Origin: Bordetella genomosp. 1
GTDB taxonomy: Bacteria > Pseudomonadota > Gammaproteobacteria > Burkholderiales > Burkholderiaceae_B
DNA length: 64,000 nt
Direction of reading: 5' to 3'
NCBI RefSeq assembly: GCF_002261335.1
Contig: NZ_NEVL01000003.1
Location: 1,612,001 to 1,676,000, forward strand
The notes under the pieces are model-generated. The model was not told the DNA's origin. It worked only from the letters and a program-made list of their open reading frames with translations, and did no database searches. A program made the position numbers and the translations under genes. Positions 1 to 10,946 of this stretch are shown here, in pieces (the stretch's first letter is position 1; each line of letters opens with the position of its first letter).

Positions 1-829
1 GCGCGTCGATCATCAGCAGCACCACGTTGCAGGCCTCGATGGCCTGCAGGGTCTTGATGACCGAGAACTTCTCGATGGCCTCGAACACCTTGCCGCGCTT
101 GCGCAGGCCGGCGGTGTCGATCAGCGTGTACTTGCGGCCATCGCGATCGAAGTCGATCTCGATGGCATCACGCGTGGTGCCGGGCATGTCGAAGGCGATC
201 ACGCGCTCTTCGCCCATCAGCGTGTTGATCAGCGTGGACTTGCCGACGTTGGGGCGGCCCACGATGGCCAGCTTGATGCGGTGGTCGTGCGCGGCCTCCT
301 GCTCGGCCTCGTCTTCGGGCGCGGGGTCGACCAGGTCGGCCAGCGCCGTTTCGATCAGGTCGACGATGCCGTCGCCATGCGCGGCCGAGATCGGATGCGG
401 CTCGCCCAGGCCGAGCTCGTGGAACTCGGTCGTGGCCTTGCCCTCGCTCATGCCTTCCGCCTTGTTCACGGCGAGCAGCACGCGCTGCTGGCCGGACTTG
501 CGCAGCAGCCGGGCGATCTCGTGGTCGTGGGCGTTGACGCCGGCACGGGCATCGACCAGGAACACCACCACGTCGGCTTCGGCGATGGCCTGGCGCGTCT
601 GGCGCGCCATCTCGGCCAGGATGCCATCCTTGGCGACCGGTTCGAAACCGCCGGTGTCGACCACGATGAAAGGCGTGTCGCCAACCCTGCCCTCGCCGTA
701 GTGCCGGTCGCGGGTCAGGCCGGAATAGTCGGCCACCAACGCCGCGCGGGAGCGCGTGAGGCGGTTGAAGAGGGTCGACTTGCCCACATTGGGGCGGCCG
801 ACCAGGGCAACGACAGGTTTGAAAGCCAC
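1..829 (-). CDS. der: Ribosome-assembly GTPase Der (EngA), C-terminus cut off by window edge
   Basis: Double GTPase needed for maturation of the 50S ribosomal subunit in the cytoplasm. The 276 visible residues carry two copies of the P-loop GRPNVGKST, near residues 11-19 and 191-199. Two P-loops in one protein are diagnostic of Der. The DTGGF and DTAG switch II motifs are also visible. The acidic linker between the G domains is at about residues 168-182. The KH-like C-terminal domain lies beyond base 1. The start is a GTG at 829; no ATG is available near it and the protein begins [16 protein letters not shown], as expected. It follows bamB by 20 bases on the same strand, as in other Burkholderiales. 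The identification is secure. Confidence 0.97.
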   Translation of the reverse strand, partial: MAFKPVVALVGRPNVGKSTLFNRLTRSRAALVADYSGLTRDRHYGEGRVGDTPFIVVDTGGFEPVAKDGILAEMARQTRQAIAEADVVVFLVDARAGVNAHDHEIARLLRKSGQQRVLLAVNKAEGMSEGKATTEFHELGLGEPHPISAAHGDGIVDLIETALADLVDPAPEDEAEQEAAHDHRIKLAIVGRPNVGKSTLINTLMGEERVIAFDMPGTTRDAIEIDFDRDGRKYTLIDTAGLRKRGKVFEAIEKFSVIKTLQAIEACNVVLLMIDA

Positions 830-849
830 GGTGTAAGACTGATTAGAAA

Positions 850-2013
850 TTAGTTGGTGCCGATGAGGACCAGATTGCCGTTACCGGTCTGGACCACCAC
901 GCCTTGTTGCGTGGACTGGGGCGGCGATACCACTGCGCCGCCGCCCACCGACAGGCGCGCCATCAGGCGGCCGTCGCTGCGCGACAGGAAGTGGACGTAG
1001 CCGTCGTAGTCGCCGACGGCGACCGCGCTGCCCAGGATGGCCGGCGAGGTCAGTTTACGGTTCTTCAGGCCCGCCTGCTTCCAGACGTTGTTGCCATTGT
1101 CGAGCGCGAAGGCGCTGACGATGCCACTCTGGTCGGGGGCGTAGGCGTTACGGTCGTCGACCATCATGCCGCTCGAGCTGGAGAAATCCTTGGCCCACAG
1201 CGGGCGGCCGCCCTGGGTCACGTCGAAGCACACGATGCGGCCCTGGTAGGCCACCGCGCACAGCAGCGGGCCCGCGAGGCGCGGCGCGCCGACCACGTCG
1301 GTCAGGCGTTCGAGGTCGCTGGCGCCCTTGGGCGTGGCGACGGTGCCTTCCCACTGGACGTTGCCCGAGGCGACGTTGATGGCCAGCATCTTGCCGCCGG
1401 GCAGGCCGGTGATGGCGAGGCCTTCGGCCATGACCATCTGGGCAGCGCTGCGCAGGGCCAGCGCCGGACCCGGACGCTGCAGGCTCCAGAGCCGGTTGCC
1501 GCTCTGGGCGTCGAAGGCCTGGATGCGGTAGTCGCCGCTGCGCACCACGACGACGCCGTAGCCCACCGCAGGCGGGATCTCGACGTCGCTGGTGGCCTTG
1601 GCGCGCCACTTGATCTTGCCGGTGTCGTCGAACGCGATGACCTCGCCCGAGGGCGTGGCCACGGCGGTGGTGGTGCCGTCGGAGCCGACGCCGGCCGACA
1701 GCTTGGACTCGGCCTTGCTCTTCCAGATCACGCGGCCGCTCTGCAGGTCGAACTTGCCGACCGAGCCATCCGGGGTGGCGGCGTAGATCGCATCGCCGAT
1801 GACCGTGGGCGCGAAGCCCAGGCCGGAACCGCTGCCGATCGATTGGGACCACACGGCGCGCACGGACATCGCCGGCGCGTAGTCGGTGAGGGGCGCGGGC
1901 GCATAGCGGTCGTCGTCTTTCGAGAACCACGAGCACGCGCTCAGGGCCAGCACACTGCTCAACACGACGGCGCCGCGCCACAGCTGGCGGCCAGGACGGG
2001 AATTACGCATCAC
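850..2013 (-). CDS. bamB: Outer-membrane assembly lipoprotein BamB
   Basis: Lipoprotein of the BAM complex, which inserts beta-barrel proteins into the outer membrane. It is 387 residues long, the usual size. The N-terminus is a lipoprotein signal ending in LSAC with the lipidated cysteine at residue 27. The rest is an eight-bladed PQQ-type propeller with repeated blades such as [17 protein letters not shown] and [17 protein letters not shown]. It lies between the YfgM-like gene (3-base gap) and der (20-base gap), so the three are probably co-transcribed. Family and neighbourhood agree. Confidence 0.95.
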   Translation of the reverse strand: MMRNSRPGRQLWRGAVVLSSVLALSACSWFSKDDDRYAPAPLTDYAPAMSVRAVWSQSIGSGSGLGFAPTVIGDAIYAATPDGSVGKFDLQSGRVIWKSKAESKLSAGVGSDGTTTAVATPSGEVIAFDDTGKIKWRAKATSDVEIPPAVGYGVVVVRSGDYRIQAFDAQSGNRLWSLQRPGPALALRSAAQMVMAEGLAITGLPGGKMLAINVASGNVQWEGTVATPKGASDLERLTDVVGAPRLAGPLLCAVAYQGRIVCFDVTQGGRPLWAKDFSSSSGMMVDDRNAYAPDQSGIVSAFALDNGNNVWKQAGLKNRKLTSPAILGSAVAVGDYDGYVHFLSRSDGRLMARLSVGGGAVVSPPQSTQQGVVVQTGNGNLVLIGTN

Positions 2014-2016
2014 TTG

Positions 2017-2655
2017 TCAGGCTCCGGTCAAAGCATCGAGCTTCAGTTGTACGGCTTGCGTGAGGGGATTGGCGGTGCCGAGGCCGTCGACGGCCTGCTG
2101 CCACGCGGTACGGGCCTCGTCGCGCTTGCCCTGCGCGGCCAGGATGTCGCCGCGGCGGTCGGCGTAGAGCGCGGCGAACGATGCCGGCGGGTTGTTGAGC
2201 TGGGCCAGCGCGGCGTCGTACTGCTTCTGATCGAGCAGCAGGCCGGCCAGGCGCAGGCGCGCCACGGGCTGCAGGCCGGGCTGCTTATCTTGGGCGGCCA
2301 GCCATTCGAGCTGTTCGCGTGCGCCGTCGGTGTCTTTCTGGGCGGCGAGCGCGGTGGCGGCGACGAGCGCGCCGCGGCCGGCGTAGCCGGTGGCCGGGTA
2401 ATCTTTGCGCAGCGTGTCGGCGGCGGCCTTGATGCGGCCGGCCGAGTCGGCGCCGCCCAGGCGGGCCGCGTCTTCGAGCGCTTCGAAGTAACCCATCGCC
2501 TTGTTGGCTTCATAGCCCTGGTAGGCCTTCCAGCCGGAATGGCCGCCCCAGGCCAGCACGATCACGGTGGCGACGCCGAGCAGCAAGGTGCCCCAGCGAG
2601 CCCACCATGCCTTGATTGCGTCGAGTTTTTCCTGTTCTTCGAGATCGTATGCCAT
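2017..2655 (-). CDS. yfgM: YfgM-like TPR membrane protein (Sec translocon accessory)
   Basis: 212 residues. The N-terminus is short and cytoplasmic (MAYDLEEQEKLDAIKAWWARW), followed by one membrane segment at about residues 22-41. A periplasmic helical region with TPR-like repeats follows (for example GYFEALEDAARLGGADSAGR and LRLAGLLLDQKQYDAALAQL). This is the YfgM family (tetratricopeptide-like domain, Pfam TPR_21), which in E. coli binds SecYEG with the chaperone PpiD. It sits one base after hisS and three bases before bamB, the standard order in beta- and gammaproteobacteria. The role here is inferred from the family. Confidence 0.9.
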   Translation of the reverse strand: MAYDLEEQEKLDAIKAWWARWGTLLLGVATVIVLAWGGHSGWKAYQGYEANKAMGYFEALEDAARLGGADSAGRIKAAADTLRKDYPATGYAGRGALVAATALAAQKDTDGAREQLEWLAAQDKQPGLQPVARLRLAGLLLDQKQYDAALAQLNNPPASFAALYADRRGDILAAQGKRDEARTAWQQAVDGLGTANPLTQAVQLKLDALTGA

Positions 2656-2656
2656 G

Positions 2657-3943
2657 CTAACCCTTGGATTTCAAAACTTCAGCCAACTGTGCGAGCGCCA
2701 CCTGTTGCTGGGCGGCATCGCCCTCGGCGACACCGCGCAGGTATTTGACGCTGGCGCTCTGGTTGGCCACTTCGTCGTCGCCAAGAATAACCGCAACGCG
2801 CGCGCCGCTGGCATCGGCCCGCTTGAATTGCGCCTTGAAACTGCTTGCGCCGGCATGCACGACCACGTCGAAGCCGGCGTCGCGCAGGTCTTCGCCCACG
2901 CGCGCGGCCAGGCGCTGAGCGGCCTCGCCCTGGTGCACCACGTACACCTCGCACTCCGGCACGGCCTGGGCCGGCACGGTCTGTTCCCAGAGGTCGAGCA
3001 GGCGCTCGACGCCGATGGCGAAGCCCACCGCGGGCGCGGCCTTGCCGCCCAGCAGCTCGACCAGGCCGTCGTAGCGACCACCGCCGCAGACGGTGCCCTG
3101 GGAGCCGAGCCGGTCGGTGACCCACTCGAACACGGTGAGGTTGTAGTAATCCAGGCCGCGCACCAGGCGCGGATTGAGGCGGTATTCGATGCCCGCGTCG
3201 GTCAGGCGCTGGCACAGGCCGTCGAAGTGCGCACGCGACTCGTCGCCCAGGAAGTCGAACAGGCGCGGCGCGCTGTCCGCCATTTCCTGCATGGCCGGAT
3301 TCTTGGTGTCGAGCACGCGCAGCGGGTTGGTGTAGAGCCGGCGCTTGCCGTCTTCATCGAGGATGTCGACGTGCTTTTCGAGGTGGGCGATCAGCGCGGC
3401 GCGGTGCGCGGCGCGTTCGGCCGGCTGACCCAGCGAATTGAGCTCGAGGCGGATGTCGGTCAGGCCCAGCATCTTCCAGAGGCGGGCCAGCATGACGATC
3501 AGCTCGGCATCCACGTCGGGGCCGGCAAAGCCCAGCGCCTCGACGTCGATCTGGTGGAACTGGCGATAGCGGCCGCGCTGCGGGCGCTCGTGGCGGAACA
3601 CCGGACCGATCGAGTAGACGCGGTGCGGCCGATCGTAGAGCAGGTTGTGCTCGATCGAGGCGCGCACGATGCCGGCCGTCATTTCGGGGCGCATCGTGAG
3701 CTGGTCGCCGTTCAACGCATCGTTGAAGGTGTACATCTCTTTCTCGACGATGTCGGTCACCTCGCCGATGCCGCGGGCGAACAGGCGGGTGTGCTCCAGC
3801 ACCGGCGTGCGGACGTTGCGGTAGCCGTAGCTGCGCAGCCAGCCGCGCACGATTTCCTCGAAACGTTCCCACTGGGCGCTCTGGCCGGGCAACAGGTCGT
3901 TCATCCCGCGGATCGCGGAGACTTTCTGGAAAGCTTGCGTCAT
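2657..3943 (-). CDS. hisS: Histidyl-tRNA synthetase
   Basis: Class II aminoacyl-tRNA synthetase charging tRNA-His. It has 428 residues when started at the ATG at 3943 ([20 protein letters not shown]). The open frame continues 85 codons upstream into ispG, but that stretch has no family similarity and is rejected. Class II motif 2 is seen around [17 protein letters not shown], the histidine-specific motif as LVRGLDYY, and motif 3 as [10 protein letters not shown]. The C-terminal anticodon-binding domain covers about the last 95 residues. It is followed after one base by the yfgM-like gene. Confidence 0.97.
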   Translation of the reverse strand: MTQAFQKVSAIRGMNDLLPGQSAQWERFEEIVRGWLRSYGYRNVRTPVLEHTRLFARGIGEVTDIVEKEMYTFNDALNGDQLTMRPEMTAGIVRASIEHNLLYDRPHRVYSIGPVFRHERPQRGRYRQFHQIDVEALGFAGPDVDAELIVMLARLWKMLGLTDIRLELNSLGQPAERAAHRAALIAHLEKHVDILDEDGKRRLYTNPLRVLDTKNPAMQEMADSAPRLFDFLGDESRAHFDGLCQRLTDAGIEYRLNPRLVRGLDYYNLTVFEWVTDRLGSQGTVCGGGRYDGLVELLGGKAAPAVGFAIGVERLLDLWEQTVPAQAVPECEVYVVHQGEAAQRLAARVGEDLRDAGFDVVVHAGASSFKAQFKRADASGARVAVILGDDEVANQSASVKYLRGVAEGDAAQQQVALAQLAEVLKSKG

Positions 3944-3998
3944 CTTTGTCGTGCCGCCATCGCCCGTTGCCACGGGCACGGCAGCCTGGTCCTTGTAC

Positions 3999-5285
3999 TT
4001 AATGGGAGGCGTCGGCGCCGTAGCGGCGGGCGACGTAGTCTTCGACGATGGCCTGGAACTCTTCGGCGATGTGGTCGCCCTTGAGCGTGACGGTGCGTTC
4101 ACCGTCGACGAACACCGGGGCGGCCGGCACTTCACCGGTTCCGGGGAGGCTGATGCCGATGTCGGCATGGCGGCTCTCTCCGGGCCCGTTGACCACACAG
4201 CCCATGACCGCGACGTTCATGCTTTCGACGCCGGGGTAGCGGCTGCGCCACAGCGGCATCTGGCGGCGCAGATACGTCTGGATGCTGTCGGCCAGCTCCT
4301 GGAAGAAGGTGCTGCTGGTGCGGCCGCAACCGGGGCAGGCCACGACCATGGGCGTGAAGGCACGCAGGCCCATGGTCTGGAGGATTTCCTGCGCGACCAC
4401 GGCCTCGCGGCTGCGGTCGCCGCCGGGCTCGGGCGTGAGCGAGATGCGGATCGTGTCGCCGATGCCCTGCTGCATCAGCACGGCCAGCGCGGCGGTGGAC
4501 GCCACGATGCCCTTGCTGCCCATGCCGGCCTCGGTGAGGCCCAGGTGCAGCGGGTAGTCGCAGCGCGCGGACAGGTCGCGATAGACCGCGATCAGGTCCT
4601 GGACATGGCTGACCTTGCACGACAGCACGATCTTGTCGCCGCCCAGGCCCAGCTCTTCGGCGCGCAGCGCATTGCTGATGGCCGACTCGACCAGCGCGTC
4701 GCGCATCACGGCCTGGGCTTCCCAGGGCGTGCTGCGGGCGTTGTTCTGGTCCATCTTGCGCGCCATCAATTCGTGATCGAGGCTGCCCCAGTTGACGCCG
4801 ATGCGCACCGGCTTGTCGTGGCGGCAGGCCACTTCGATCATCTGGGCGAAGTTGTCGTCGCGGCGCTTGCCGCCGCCCATGTTGCCCGGATTGATGCGGT
4901 ACTTCGACAGCGCCTGGGCGCAGTCGGGATATTGCGTGAGCAGCTTGTGGCCGTTGTAGTGGAAGTCGCCGACCAGCGGCGCCGACACGCCCATGCGGTC
5001 GAGCTGCTCGCGGATCGCGATCACTTCGCGCGCGGCTTCCGGCGTGTTGACGGTGATGCGCACCATCTCCGAACCGGCCTGCACCAGATCCTTGACCTGG
5101 ATCGCGGTGGCGATCGGATCGGCGGTGTCGGTGTTGGTCATGGACTGCACCACGACCGGGTGATCGCCACCGATGGTGACGACGCGCTCGCCCCACTTGA
5201 CCTGGACGGCGCGCGTAGTGCGACGCGGCGCGGCGCCCACCTCGGGCGGCGGCGTGTCCTGGCAGGGCTTGGACTGATCTTGCAT
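3999..5285 (-). CDS. ispG: 4-hydroxy-3-methylbut-2-enyl diphosphate synthase (flavodoxin)
   Basis: Penultimate enzyme of the MEP isoprenoid pathway. It converts MEcPP to HMBPP using a [4Fe-4S] cluster. 428 residues from the ATG at 5285 ([13 protein letters not shown]), the usual length for the betaproteobacterial form. The cluster cysteines are seen in VACPGCGRT and in GCVVNGPGE. The TIM-barrel part carries [15 protein letters not shown] and INPGNMGGG. An open frame runs further upstream, but it overlaps rodZ and is not IspG-like. It lies between rodZ and hisS in the usual order, with a 55-base gap to hisS. Confidence 0.97.
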   Translation of the reverse strand: MQDQSKPCQDTPPPEVGAAPRRTTRAVQVKWGERVVTIGGDHPVVVQSMTNTDTADPIATAIQVKDLVQAGSEMVRITVNTPEAAREVIAIREQLDRMGVSAPLVGDFHYNGHKLLTQYPDCAQALSKYRINPGNMGGGKRRDDNFAQMIEVACRHDKPVRIGVNWGSLDHELMARKMDQNNARSTPWEAQAVMRDALVESAISNALRAEELGLGGDKIVLSCKVSHVQDLIAVYRDLSARCDYPLHLGLTEAGMGSKGIVASTAALAVLMQQGIGDTIRISLTPEPGGDRSREAVVAQEILQTMGLRAFTPMVVACPGCGRTSSTFFQELADSIQTYLRRQMPLWRSRYPGVESMNVAVMGCVVNGPGESRHADIGISLPGTGEVPAAPVFVDGERTVTLKGDHIAEEFQAIVEDYVARRYGADASH

Positions 5286-5302
5286 GAATCGGGCCGCTGT
5301 TG

Positions 5303-5803
5303 TTACTTGGTCAACTGGGAAACCCACTGGAACGACAGCCATTCGCGCGGAAGCCAGCCTTGCCAGAAGGCATAGCCCACGCCGGCGGCGATCAACAGCA
5401 GGATGACGACCCACCAGCCCCACGAGCCGCCGGAGCGGTCTTCTTCGCCGGGCAGGCCATCGCCACCGCGCAGGCCGCGCGTCTGCGACAGCTTGGCGGG
5501 CGCGGGCGCCGGCGCCTGGACGTCGAGCGAGCCGGCAATCGCCTGGCCGTCGGCGCCCAGCAGGCGGGCGTAGTTGCGGATCAGGCCGCGCAGCGACACG
5601 CCGGTGGGCAGCGCGTCCCAGCGCTCTTCTTCGAGCGCCTCGATCTGGCGCGCCGAAAACTTGATGCGGCCGGACACTTCTTCGAGCGACCAGCCCTTGG
5701 ACAGGCGCAACGCGCGCAGGGCTGCGCCAACAGTCGCCGCCTGCGATCCGGATCCCGGAGCGGGAGCGGCTTGCGATACTGCTGGAGCAATTTCCTGCGT
5801 CAT
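5303..5803 (-). CDS. rodZ: RodZ-like cytoskeletal HTH membrane protein, short form
   Basis: 166 residues. An N-terminal HTH_25/Cro-like domain lies at about 22-90 ([36 protein letters not shown]), followed by a polar linker and one membrane segment at about 128-148 ([20 protein letters not shown]). In E. coli, RodZ links MreB filaments to the cell-wall elongation machinery through this architecture. Here the protein stops about 18 residues after the membrane helix, so the periplasmic DUF4115 domain of longer RodZ proteins is missing. The start ATG overlaps the rlmN stop (ATGA), which implies translational coupling. No pilF/pilW-type TPR gene lies between rlmN and rodZ, although one often does in proteobacteria. 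Confidence 0.85.
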   Translation of the reverse strand: MTQEIAPAVSQAAPAPGSGSQAATVGAALRALRLSKGWSLEEVSGRIKFSARQIEALEEERWDALPTGVSLRGLIRNYARLLGADGQAIAGSLDVQAPAPAPAKLSQTRGLRGGDGLPGEEDRSGGSWGWWVVILLLIAAGVGYAFWQGWLPREWLSFQWVSQLTK

Positions 5804-6951
5804 GCGGGCACCTGTCGAATGGGAATGGACCGAGCCGCGGCGTTGCGCTCGGTGATACGCGTGCGGTCCTTGACCTCGCCGGCCAGCTGGCCACAGGCCG
5901 CGTCGATGTCGTCGCCACGGGTCTTGCGCACCGTGGTGATGATGCCGGCGTCCATCAGGCGTTGGGCAAAGACCTTCACCCGGGCGGCGGCGGAGCGCTT
6001 CAGGCCCGAGGCGGGGAACGGATTGAACGGAATCAGATTGAGCTTGCAGCGCACCTGGCGCGCAATCTGGATCAGTTCCTTGGCGTGCTGGTCGGTGTCG
6101 TTGACGCCATCCAGCATGCAGTATTCGAACGTGATGAAGTCGCGCGGCGCGTGCTCGAGATAGCGATTGCACGCGGCCAGCAGTTCCTTCAGCGGGTACT
6201 TCTTGTTGAGCGGCACGAGCTCGTCGCGCAGCGCATCGTTGGGCGCGTGCAGCGAGACGGCCAGCGCCACAGGGCAATCGAGCGCGAGACGGTCCATCTG
6301 CGGCACGACACCGGAGGTGGACACGGTGACGCGGCGGCGCGACAGGCCATAGGCATTGTCGTCGAGCATCAGGCGCAGCGCGGGCAGCACCTGGTCGTAG
6401 TTCAGGAGGGGCTCGCCCATGCCCATCATCACGACGTTGCTGATCACGCGGGTGTCTTCGGCGGTCTTGGCGTTGGCCAGGCGCGCGGAGCCTTGATCGG
6501 CCTCGACGGCACGCTTGGCGAACCAGAGCTGGCCGATGATCTCGTCGGTGCGCAGGTTGCGGTTGAAACCCTGGTGGCCGGTCGAACAGAAGCGGCAGTT
6601 CACCACGCAGCCGGCCTGGCTGGAGATGCACAAGGTGCCGCGGTCGTCTTCGGGAATGAAGACGGTTTCGATGGCGTTGCCCTGCCCCACGTCGAACAGC
6701 CACTTGCGTGTACCGTCGACGGAGCGCTGCTCGGTGTTCACCGGCAGCGCTTCGATCAGGCAGTTTTCGGCCAGCTGCCCGCGGAAATCACGGGCAAGGT
6801 CGGTCATGGCGTCGAACGAATCGGCGCCGCGCTGATGGATCCAGCGTTGCAGCTGACGGGCGCGAAACGGCTTGCCGCCCCACTTCCCGACCAGGTCGGC
6901 AAGGGCGCCGGCATCCATGCCCAGCAGGTTGATTCGTTCGATGGTGCTCAT
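5800..6951 (-). CDS. rlmN: Dual-specificity 23S rRNA/tRNA m2A methyltransferase RlmN
   Basis: Radical-SAM enzyme that methylates C2 of A2503 in 23S rRNA and A37 in some tRNAs. 383 residues. The radical-SAM cysteines form CVVNCRFC at residues 115-122. The catalytic C-terminal cysteine region is DIDAACGQL, near residue 358. Substrate and SAM-binding stretches such as MGMGEPLLN are visible. Its stop overlaps the rodZ start by four bases. It lies 35 bases downstream of ndk, giving the common order ndk-rlmN-rodZ-ispG-hisS. Confidence 0.97.
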   Translation of the reverse strand: MSTIERINLLGMDAGALADLVGKWGGKPFRARQLQRWIHQRGADSFDAMTDLARDFRGQLAENCLIEALPVNTEQRSVDGTRKWLFDVGQGNAIETVFIPEDDRGTLCISSQAGCVVNCRFCSTGHQGFNRNLRTDEIIGQLWFAKRAVEADQGSARLANAKTAEDTRVISNVVMMGMGEPLLNYDQVLPALRLMLDDNAYGLSRRRVTVSTSGVVPQMDRLALDCPVALAVSLHAPNDALRDELVPLNKKYPLKELLAACNRYLEHAPRDFITFEYCMLDGVNDTDQHAKELIQIARQVRCKLNLIPFNPFPASGLKRSAAARVKVFAQRLMDAGIITTVRKTRGDDIDAACGQLAGEVKDRTRITERNAAARSIPIRQVPA

Positions 6952-6986
6952 GACTCAGGGACTGACAGAAAAGCTGAATCCGACAA

Positions 6987-7412
6987 TCAACGGCTGTGGA
7001 TGTTGATTTCGGGGAAGAAGAAAGCCACTTCAACGGCGGCGGTTTCGGCAGCGTCCGAACCGTGCACGGCGTTGGCGTCGATGCTTTCGGCGAAGTCGGC
7101 GCGGATCGTGCCGGGAGCGGCCTTCTTGGGGTCGGTGGCGCCCATCAGGTCACGGTTCTTGGCAATCGCGCCTTCGCCTTCCAGCACTTGCACGAACACC
7201 GGGCCCGAGATCATGAAGTCGACCAGGTCCTTGAAGAAGGGGCGCTCGCTGTGCACGGCGTAGAAACGCTCGGCGTCGGCGCGCGACAGTTGTTGCAGGC
7301 GGGCAGCGATGACCTTCAGGCCGGCTTGCTCGAAACGGGCAACGATCTGACCGATGACGTTCTTGGCGACGGCGTCGGGCTTGATGATCGAGAGGGTGCG
7401 TTCAATGGACAT
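6987..7412 (-). CDS. ndk: Nucleoside diphosphate kinase
   Basis: Balances NTP pools by transferring the gamma-phosphate through a phosphohistidine. 141 residues, normal size. The active-site histidine is H117 in NAVHGSD. The start is the ATG at 7412 ([15 protein letters not shown]); the longer frame upstream has no kinase similarity. It is the first clear gene of the leftward block, and a TATAAA-like element occurs near 7450-7455 on the minus strand. Confidence 0.97.
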   Translation of the reverse strand: MSIERTLSIIKPDAVAKNVIGQIVARFEQAGLKVIAARLQQLSRADAERFYAVHSERPFFKDLVDFMISGPVFVQVLEGEGAIAKNRDLMGATDPKKAAPGTIRADFAESIDANAVHGSDAAETAAVEVAFFFPEINIHSR

Positions 7413-7449
7413 GAGAACTCCAAAAGACTGACTTGCGACAGATTTCAAT

Positions 7450-7764
7450 TTATAAGGGTTTGACGCCCGGCCACGCCGAGAGTTTCTGCGCGGCGGCGAC
7501 CGACGTGACGGCCTGGCTCTCGCCTGCGTCCGGCGCGCGCGTGGCGCGGCGCGAAGGCTCCGCGAATCGCGCAGCGTTCGCGGTGTCGGCAACGGCGCGC
7601 GGCGGCACGGCCCGAGGCCCTGCGACACGCACCCTGCCACACTGCGCCGCCTGCCCGAACCGGCCTTGGCGGCCGGGGCTCGAGCTGCTGCCTGGCGGCG
7701 GCGAGGTCAGCGCTGTTGCCAGGAAGCTGAGGCCTGCCACGCTTGCCAGTATCCATTGCGGCAC
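7450..7764 (-). CDS. Possible small exported protein upstream of ndk
   Basis: A 104-residue frame with a GTG start at 7764. The first 21 residues ([21 protein letters not shown]) look like a signal peptide or single membrane anchor. The rest is Pro/Ala/Arg-rich and low in complexity. Third codon positions are mostly G or C, as in real genes here, but no strong ribosome-binding site precedes it. A second minus-strand frame of similar length overlaps it. No family is recognised. It could be a genuine small secreted protein in front of ndk, or chance coding in GC-rich spacer. Confidence 0.3.
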   Translation of the reverse strand: MPQWILASVAGLSFLATALTSPPPGSSSSPGRQGRFGQAAQCGRVRVAGPRAVPPRAVADTANAARFAEPSRRATRAPDAGESQAVTSVAAAQKLSAWPGVKPL

Positions 7765-7985
7765 CGGAAAACACAGAAAAAACCAGAGGTCACGACCCGG
7801 CCCGAACGTCTGAACCAGGATTCGACACTGGCAACCGATCAGATTTTCTCAATAAAAACAGAGACTTCTAAAAGGTTTACAGTAACCCGGCATTCTAACA
7901 CGCCGACACGACCGCATTACATCTTAAAATTGATGGTTTGCTCGACCGCCCAGATGGTCGGGCCCCTGTTTGCTGGAACTGAGTA
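7765..7985. other. Intergenic region between the ndk block and valS
   Basis: About 220 bases between the divergent ndk side and valS. Part of it (7780-7950) is AT-richer than the surroundings, as expected for promoters. I could not pick a well-spaced pair of -35/-10 boxes with confidence and see no RNA gene here. Confidence 0.4.
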
Positions 7986-10874
7986 ATGACCCAAGCTGCC
8001 GACCCCAATTCCTCCCCGAACGACACCCCGGAACTGTCCAAGAGCTTCGAGCCCGCCGAGATCGAATCGCGCTGGTACGACGTATGGGCCAAGCGGGGCT
8101 ACTTCGACGGTGGCCGCCACGTAGAAACGGGGTCGGATAGCCAACCCTACTGCATCCAGTTCCCGCCGCCGAACGTGACGGGCACGCTGCACATGGGCCA
8201 CGCGTTCAACCAGACCATCATGGATGGCCTGATCCGCTACCACCGCATGGGCGGCGACGACACCGTCTTCATCCCCGGCACCGACCACGCCGGCATCGCC
8301 ACCCAGATCGTGGTCGAGCGCCAGCTCGACGCGCAGGGCGTGTCGCGCCACGACCTCGGCCGCGAAGCCTTCGTGGAAAAGGTCTGGGAATGGAAGGAGC
8401 AGTCGGGCAACACCATTACCAGCCAGGTGCGCCGTCTCGGCGCCTCGGCCGACTGGCCGCGCGAATACTTCACCATGGACGAGCGCATGTCGCGCGGCGT
8501 GGTGGAGACCTTCGTGCAGATGTATCGCCAGGGCCTGATCTATCGCGGCAAGCGCCTGGTCAACTGGGATCCGAAGCTGCTGACGGCGGTGTCGGACCTG
8601 GAAGTGCAGTCGGAGGAAACCGACGGCTTCATGTGGCACATCGAATACCCCTTCGTCGACGGTCCGCAGACTATCACCGACAAGGAAGGCAACACGGTCA
8701 CGCTGCGCGGCCTGACGATCGCCACCACCCGCCCCGAGACCATGCTGGCCGACGGCGCGCTGTGCGTGCATCCCGAGGATGCCCGCTACAAGCACCTGGT
8801 GGGCAAGCTGGTCGAGCTGCCGCTGTGCGATCGCAACATTCCCATCATCGCCGACGACTTCGTCGATCCTGAATTCGGCACGGGCTGCGTGAAGATCACC
8901 GGCGCGCACGACTTCAACGACTACGCCTGCGCCCTGCGCCACGACCTGCCGCTGATCGTGATCTTCACGCTCGACGCGCACATCAACGAAAACGGCCCGA
9001 AGCAGTTCCAGGGCCTGGAGCGCTACGAGGCGCGCAAGGCGGTGGTGGCCCAGCTCGAGGCCGACGGCTACCTGGTCCGTGTCGAACCGCACAAGATGAT
9101 GCAGCCGCGCGGCGACCGCACCGGCGTCGTGCTCGAGCCCATGCTCACCGACCAGTGGTTCGTGGCTATGAGCAAGCCCGCGCCCGAAGGCACCATCAAT
9201 CCGGGCAAGAGCATCACGGAAGTGGCGCTCGAGGCCGTGGCCGACGGCCGCATCACGTTCTACCCCGAGAACTGGACCACGATCTACAACCAGTGGCTCA
9301 ACAACATCCAGGACTGGTGCATCTCGCGCCAGCTCTGGTGGGGCCACCAGATTCCGGCCTGGTTCTCCGAAGACGGCCAGGTGTTCGTGGCCCACTCCGA
9401 GGCCGATGCGGTCGAACAGGCCCGCGCCGCCGGCGTAAGCGGCCCGCTCACGCGCGACCCCGACGTGCTCGACACGTGGTTCTCCTCGGCGCTGGTGCCC
9501 TTCACCACGCTGGGCTGGCCCGAAAAGACGCCCGATCTGGCGCGCTACCTGCCGTCGAGCGCGCTGGTCACCGGCTTCGACATCATCTTCTTCTGGGTCG
9601 CGCGCATGGTCATGATGACGATGCACATGACCGGCAGCATCCCGTTCAAGCATGTCTACGTGCACGGCCTGATCCGCGACGCCGACGGCCAGAAGATGAG
9701 CAAGTCCAAGGGCAACACGCTCGATCCGGTCGACCTGATCGACGGCATCGACCTGGACTCGCTGGTGAAGAAGCGCACCTTCGGCCTGATGAACCCGAAG
9801 CTGGCGGGCAAGATCGAGAAGGACACGCGGCGCCAGTATCCGGACGGCATTCCGGCGTTCGGCACCGATGCGCTGCGCTTCACGATGGCCGCCTATGCCA
9901 CGCTGGGCCGCAACATCAACTTCGACCTCAAGCGCTGCGAGGGTTATCGCAACTTCTGCAACAAGCTCTGGAACGCCACGCGCTTCGTGCTGATGAACAC
10001 CGAGGGCCACGACCTGCACGGCAGCGATGCCGGCGAGCTGTCGTTTGCCGACAAGTGGATCGTGAGCCAGCTGCAGGCGCTCGAGGCCGACGTGGCGCGC
10101 GGCTTCGCCGACTACCGCTTCGACAACATCGCCAACGCGCTATACCGCTACGTCTGGGATGAGTACTGCGACTGGTACGTGGAACTGGCCAAGGTCCAGA
10201 TCCAGACCGGCACGCCGGCCCAGCAGCTCGGCACCCGCCGCACGCTGATCCGCGTGCTCGAAGCGGTGCTGCGCCTGGCCCACCCGATCATCCCGTTCAT
10301 CACCGAAGAGCTGTGGCAGAAGGTGTCGGTGGTGGCCGGCAAGCGCAAGGACGGCGAGACCGGCAGCGTCAGCGTGCAACCCTACCCGCGCGTCAATCCC
10401 GCCGCGATCGACACCGCGGCCGAAGCCGAAGTGGCCACCCTCAAGGCGCAGATCGAGGCCGTGCGTGCCCTGCGCGGCGAGATGAACCTCTCGCCGGCGC
10501 AGCGCGTGCCGCTGATCGCCCAGGGCGACGCCGAGGTGCTCAAGCGCAACGCGCCCTATCTCGCCGCGCTCGCCAAGCTGAGCCAGGTCGACGTGGTCGA
10601 CGCCCTGCCCGACGCCGGCGCGCCGGTGCAGGTGGTGGGCGGTGCGCACCTGATGCTGCACGTGGAGATCGACGTGGTCGCCGAGCGTGCCCGCCTCGAC
10701 AAGGAAATTGCCCGTCTCGAGGGCGAGATCGCCAAGGCCAACGGCAAGCTCGGCAACGCCAGCTTCGTCGAACGCGCGCCCGCCGCGGTGGTCGAGCAGG
10801 AAAAGGCTCGTCTCGTGCAGTTCGACGAGACGCTCGGCAAGGTGCGCGAGCAGCGCGCCAAGCTGGGCAACTGA
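7986..10874 (+). CDS. valS: Valyl-tRNA synthetase
   Basis: Class I synthetase charging tRNA-Val, with an editing (CP1) domain that clears threonyl-tRNA. 962 residues. The HIGH motif is HMGH at residues 69-72 within [14 protein letters not shown], and KMSKS appears near residue 570 ([10 protein letters not shown]). The C-terminal 80 or so residues form the arginine/lysine-rich coiled coil typical of ValRS. It is transcribed alone and followed by a hairpin terminator at 10901-10927. Confidence 0.98.
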   Translation: MTQAADPNSSPNDTPELSKSFEPAEIESRWYDVWAKRGYFDGGRHVETGSDSQPYCIQFPPPNVTGTLHMGHAFNQTIMDGLIRYHRMGGDDTVFIPGTDHAGIATQIVVERQLDAQGVSRHDLGREAFVEKVWEWKEQSGNTITSQVRRLGASADWPREYFTMDERMSRGVVETFVQMYRQGLIYRGKRLVNWDPKLLTAVSDLEVQSEETDGFMWHIEYPFVDGPQTITDKEGNTVTLRGLTIATTRPETMLADGALCVHPEDARYKHLVGKLVELPLCDRNIPIIADDFVDPEFGTGCVKITGAHDFNDYACALRHDLPLIVIFTLDAHINENGPKQFQGLERYEARKAVVAQLEADGYLVRVEPHKMMQPRGDRTGVVLEPMLTDQWFVAMSKPAPEGTINPGKSITEVALEAVADGRITFYPENWTTIYNQWLNNIQDWCISRQLWWGHQIPAWFSEDGQVFVAHSEADAVEQARAAGVSGPLTRDPDVLDTWFSSALVPFTTLGWPEKTPDLARYLPSSALVTGFDIIFFWVARMVMMTMHMTGSIPFKHVYVHGLIRDADGQKMSKSKGNTLDPVDLIDGIDLDSLVKKRTFGLMNPKLAGKIEKDTRRQYPDGIPAFGTDALRFTMAAYATLGRNINFDLKRCEGYRNFCNKLWNATRFVLMNTEGHDLHGSDAGELSFADKWIVSQLQALEADVARGFADYRFDNIANALYRYVWDEYCDWYVELAKVQIQTGTPAQQLGTRRTLIRVLEAVLRLAHPIIPFITEELWQKVSVVAGKRKDGETGSVSVQPYPRVNPAAIDTAAEAEVATLKAQIEAVRALRGEMNLSPAQRVPLIAQGDAEVLKRNAPYLAALAKLSQVDVVDALPDAGAPVQVVGGAHLMLHVEIDVVAERARLDKEIARLEGEIAKANGKLGNASFVERAPAAVVEQEKARLVQFDETLGKVREQRAKLGN

Positions 10875-10900
10875 TCCCCGCCGCCTGATAGCGCGACACA

Positions 10901-10927
10901 ACCCCGGGCCTGGTCCCGGGGTTTTTG
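10901..10927 (+). terminator. Intrinsic terminator of valS
   Basis: Perfect 8-bp stem ACCCCGGG / CCCGGGGT with a 6-base loop, followed by TTTTGTTT, 27 bases after the valS stop codon. Confidence 0.9.
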
Positions 10928-10946
10928 TTTGCGCACGCAACCGGCC

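Noticed and set aside
2567-4084. Long rightward open frame antisense to hisS
   Set aside because: A product of high GC in the opposite strand; hisS on the minus strand has full family motifs.
3944-4198. N-terminal extension of hisS
   Set aside because: Unrelated to HisRS and overlaps ispG; ATG at 3943 gives the standard protein.
7917-10019. 700-residue leftward frame antisense to valS
   Set aside because: Low-complexity translation, no recognisable domain, complete shadow of valS.
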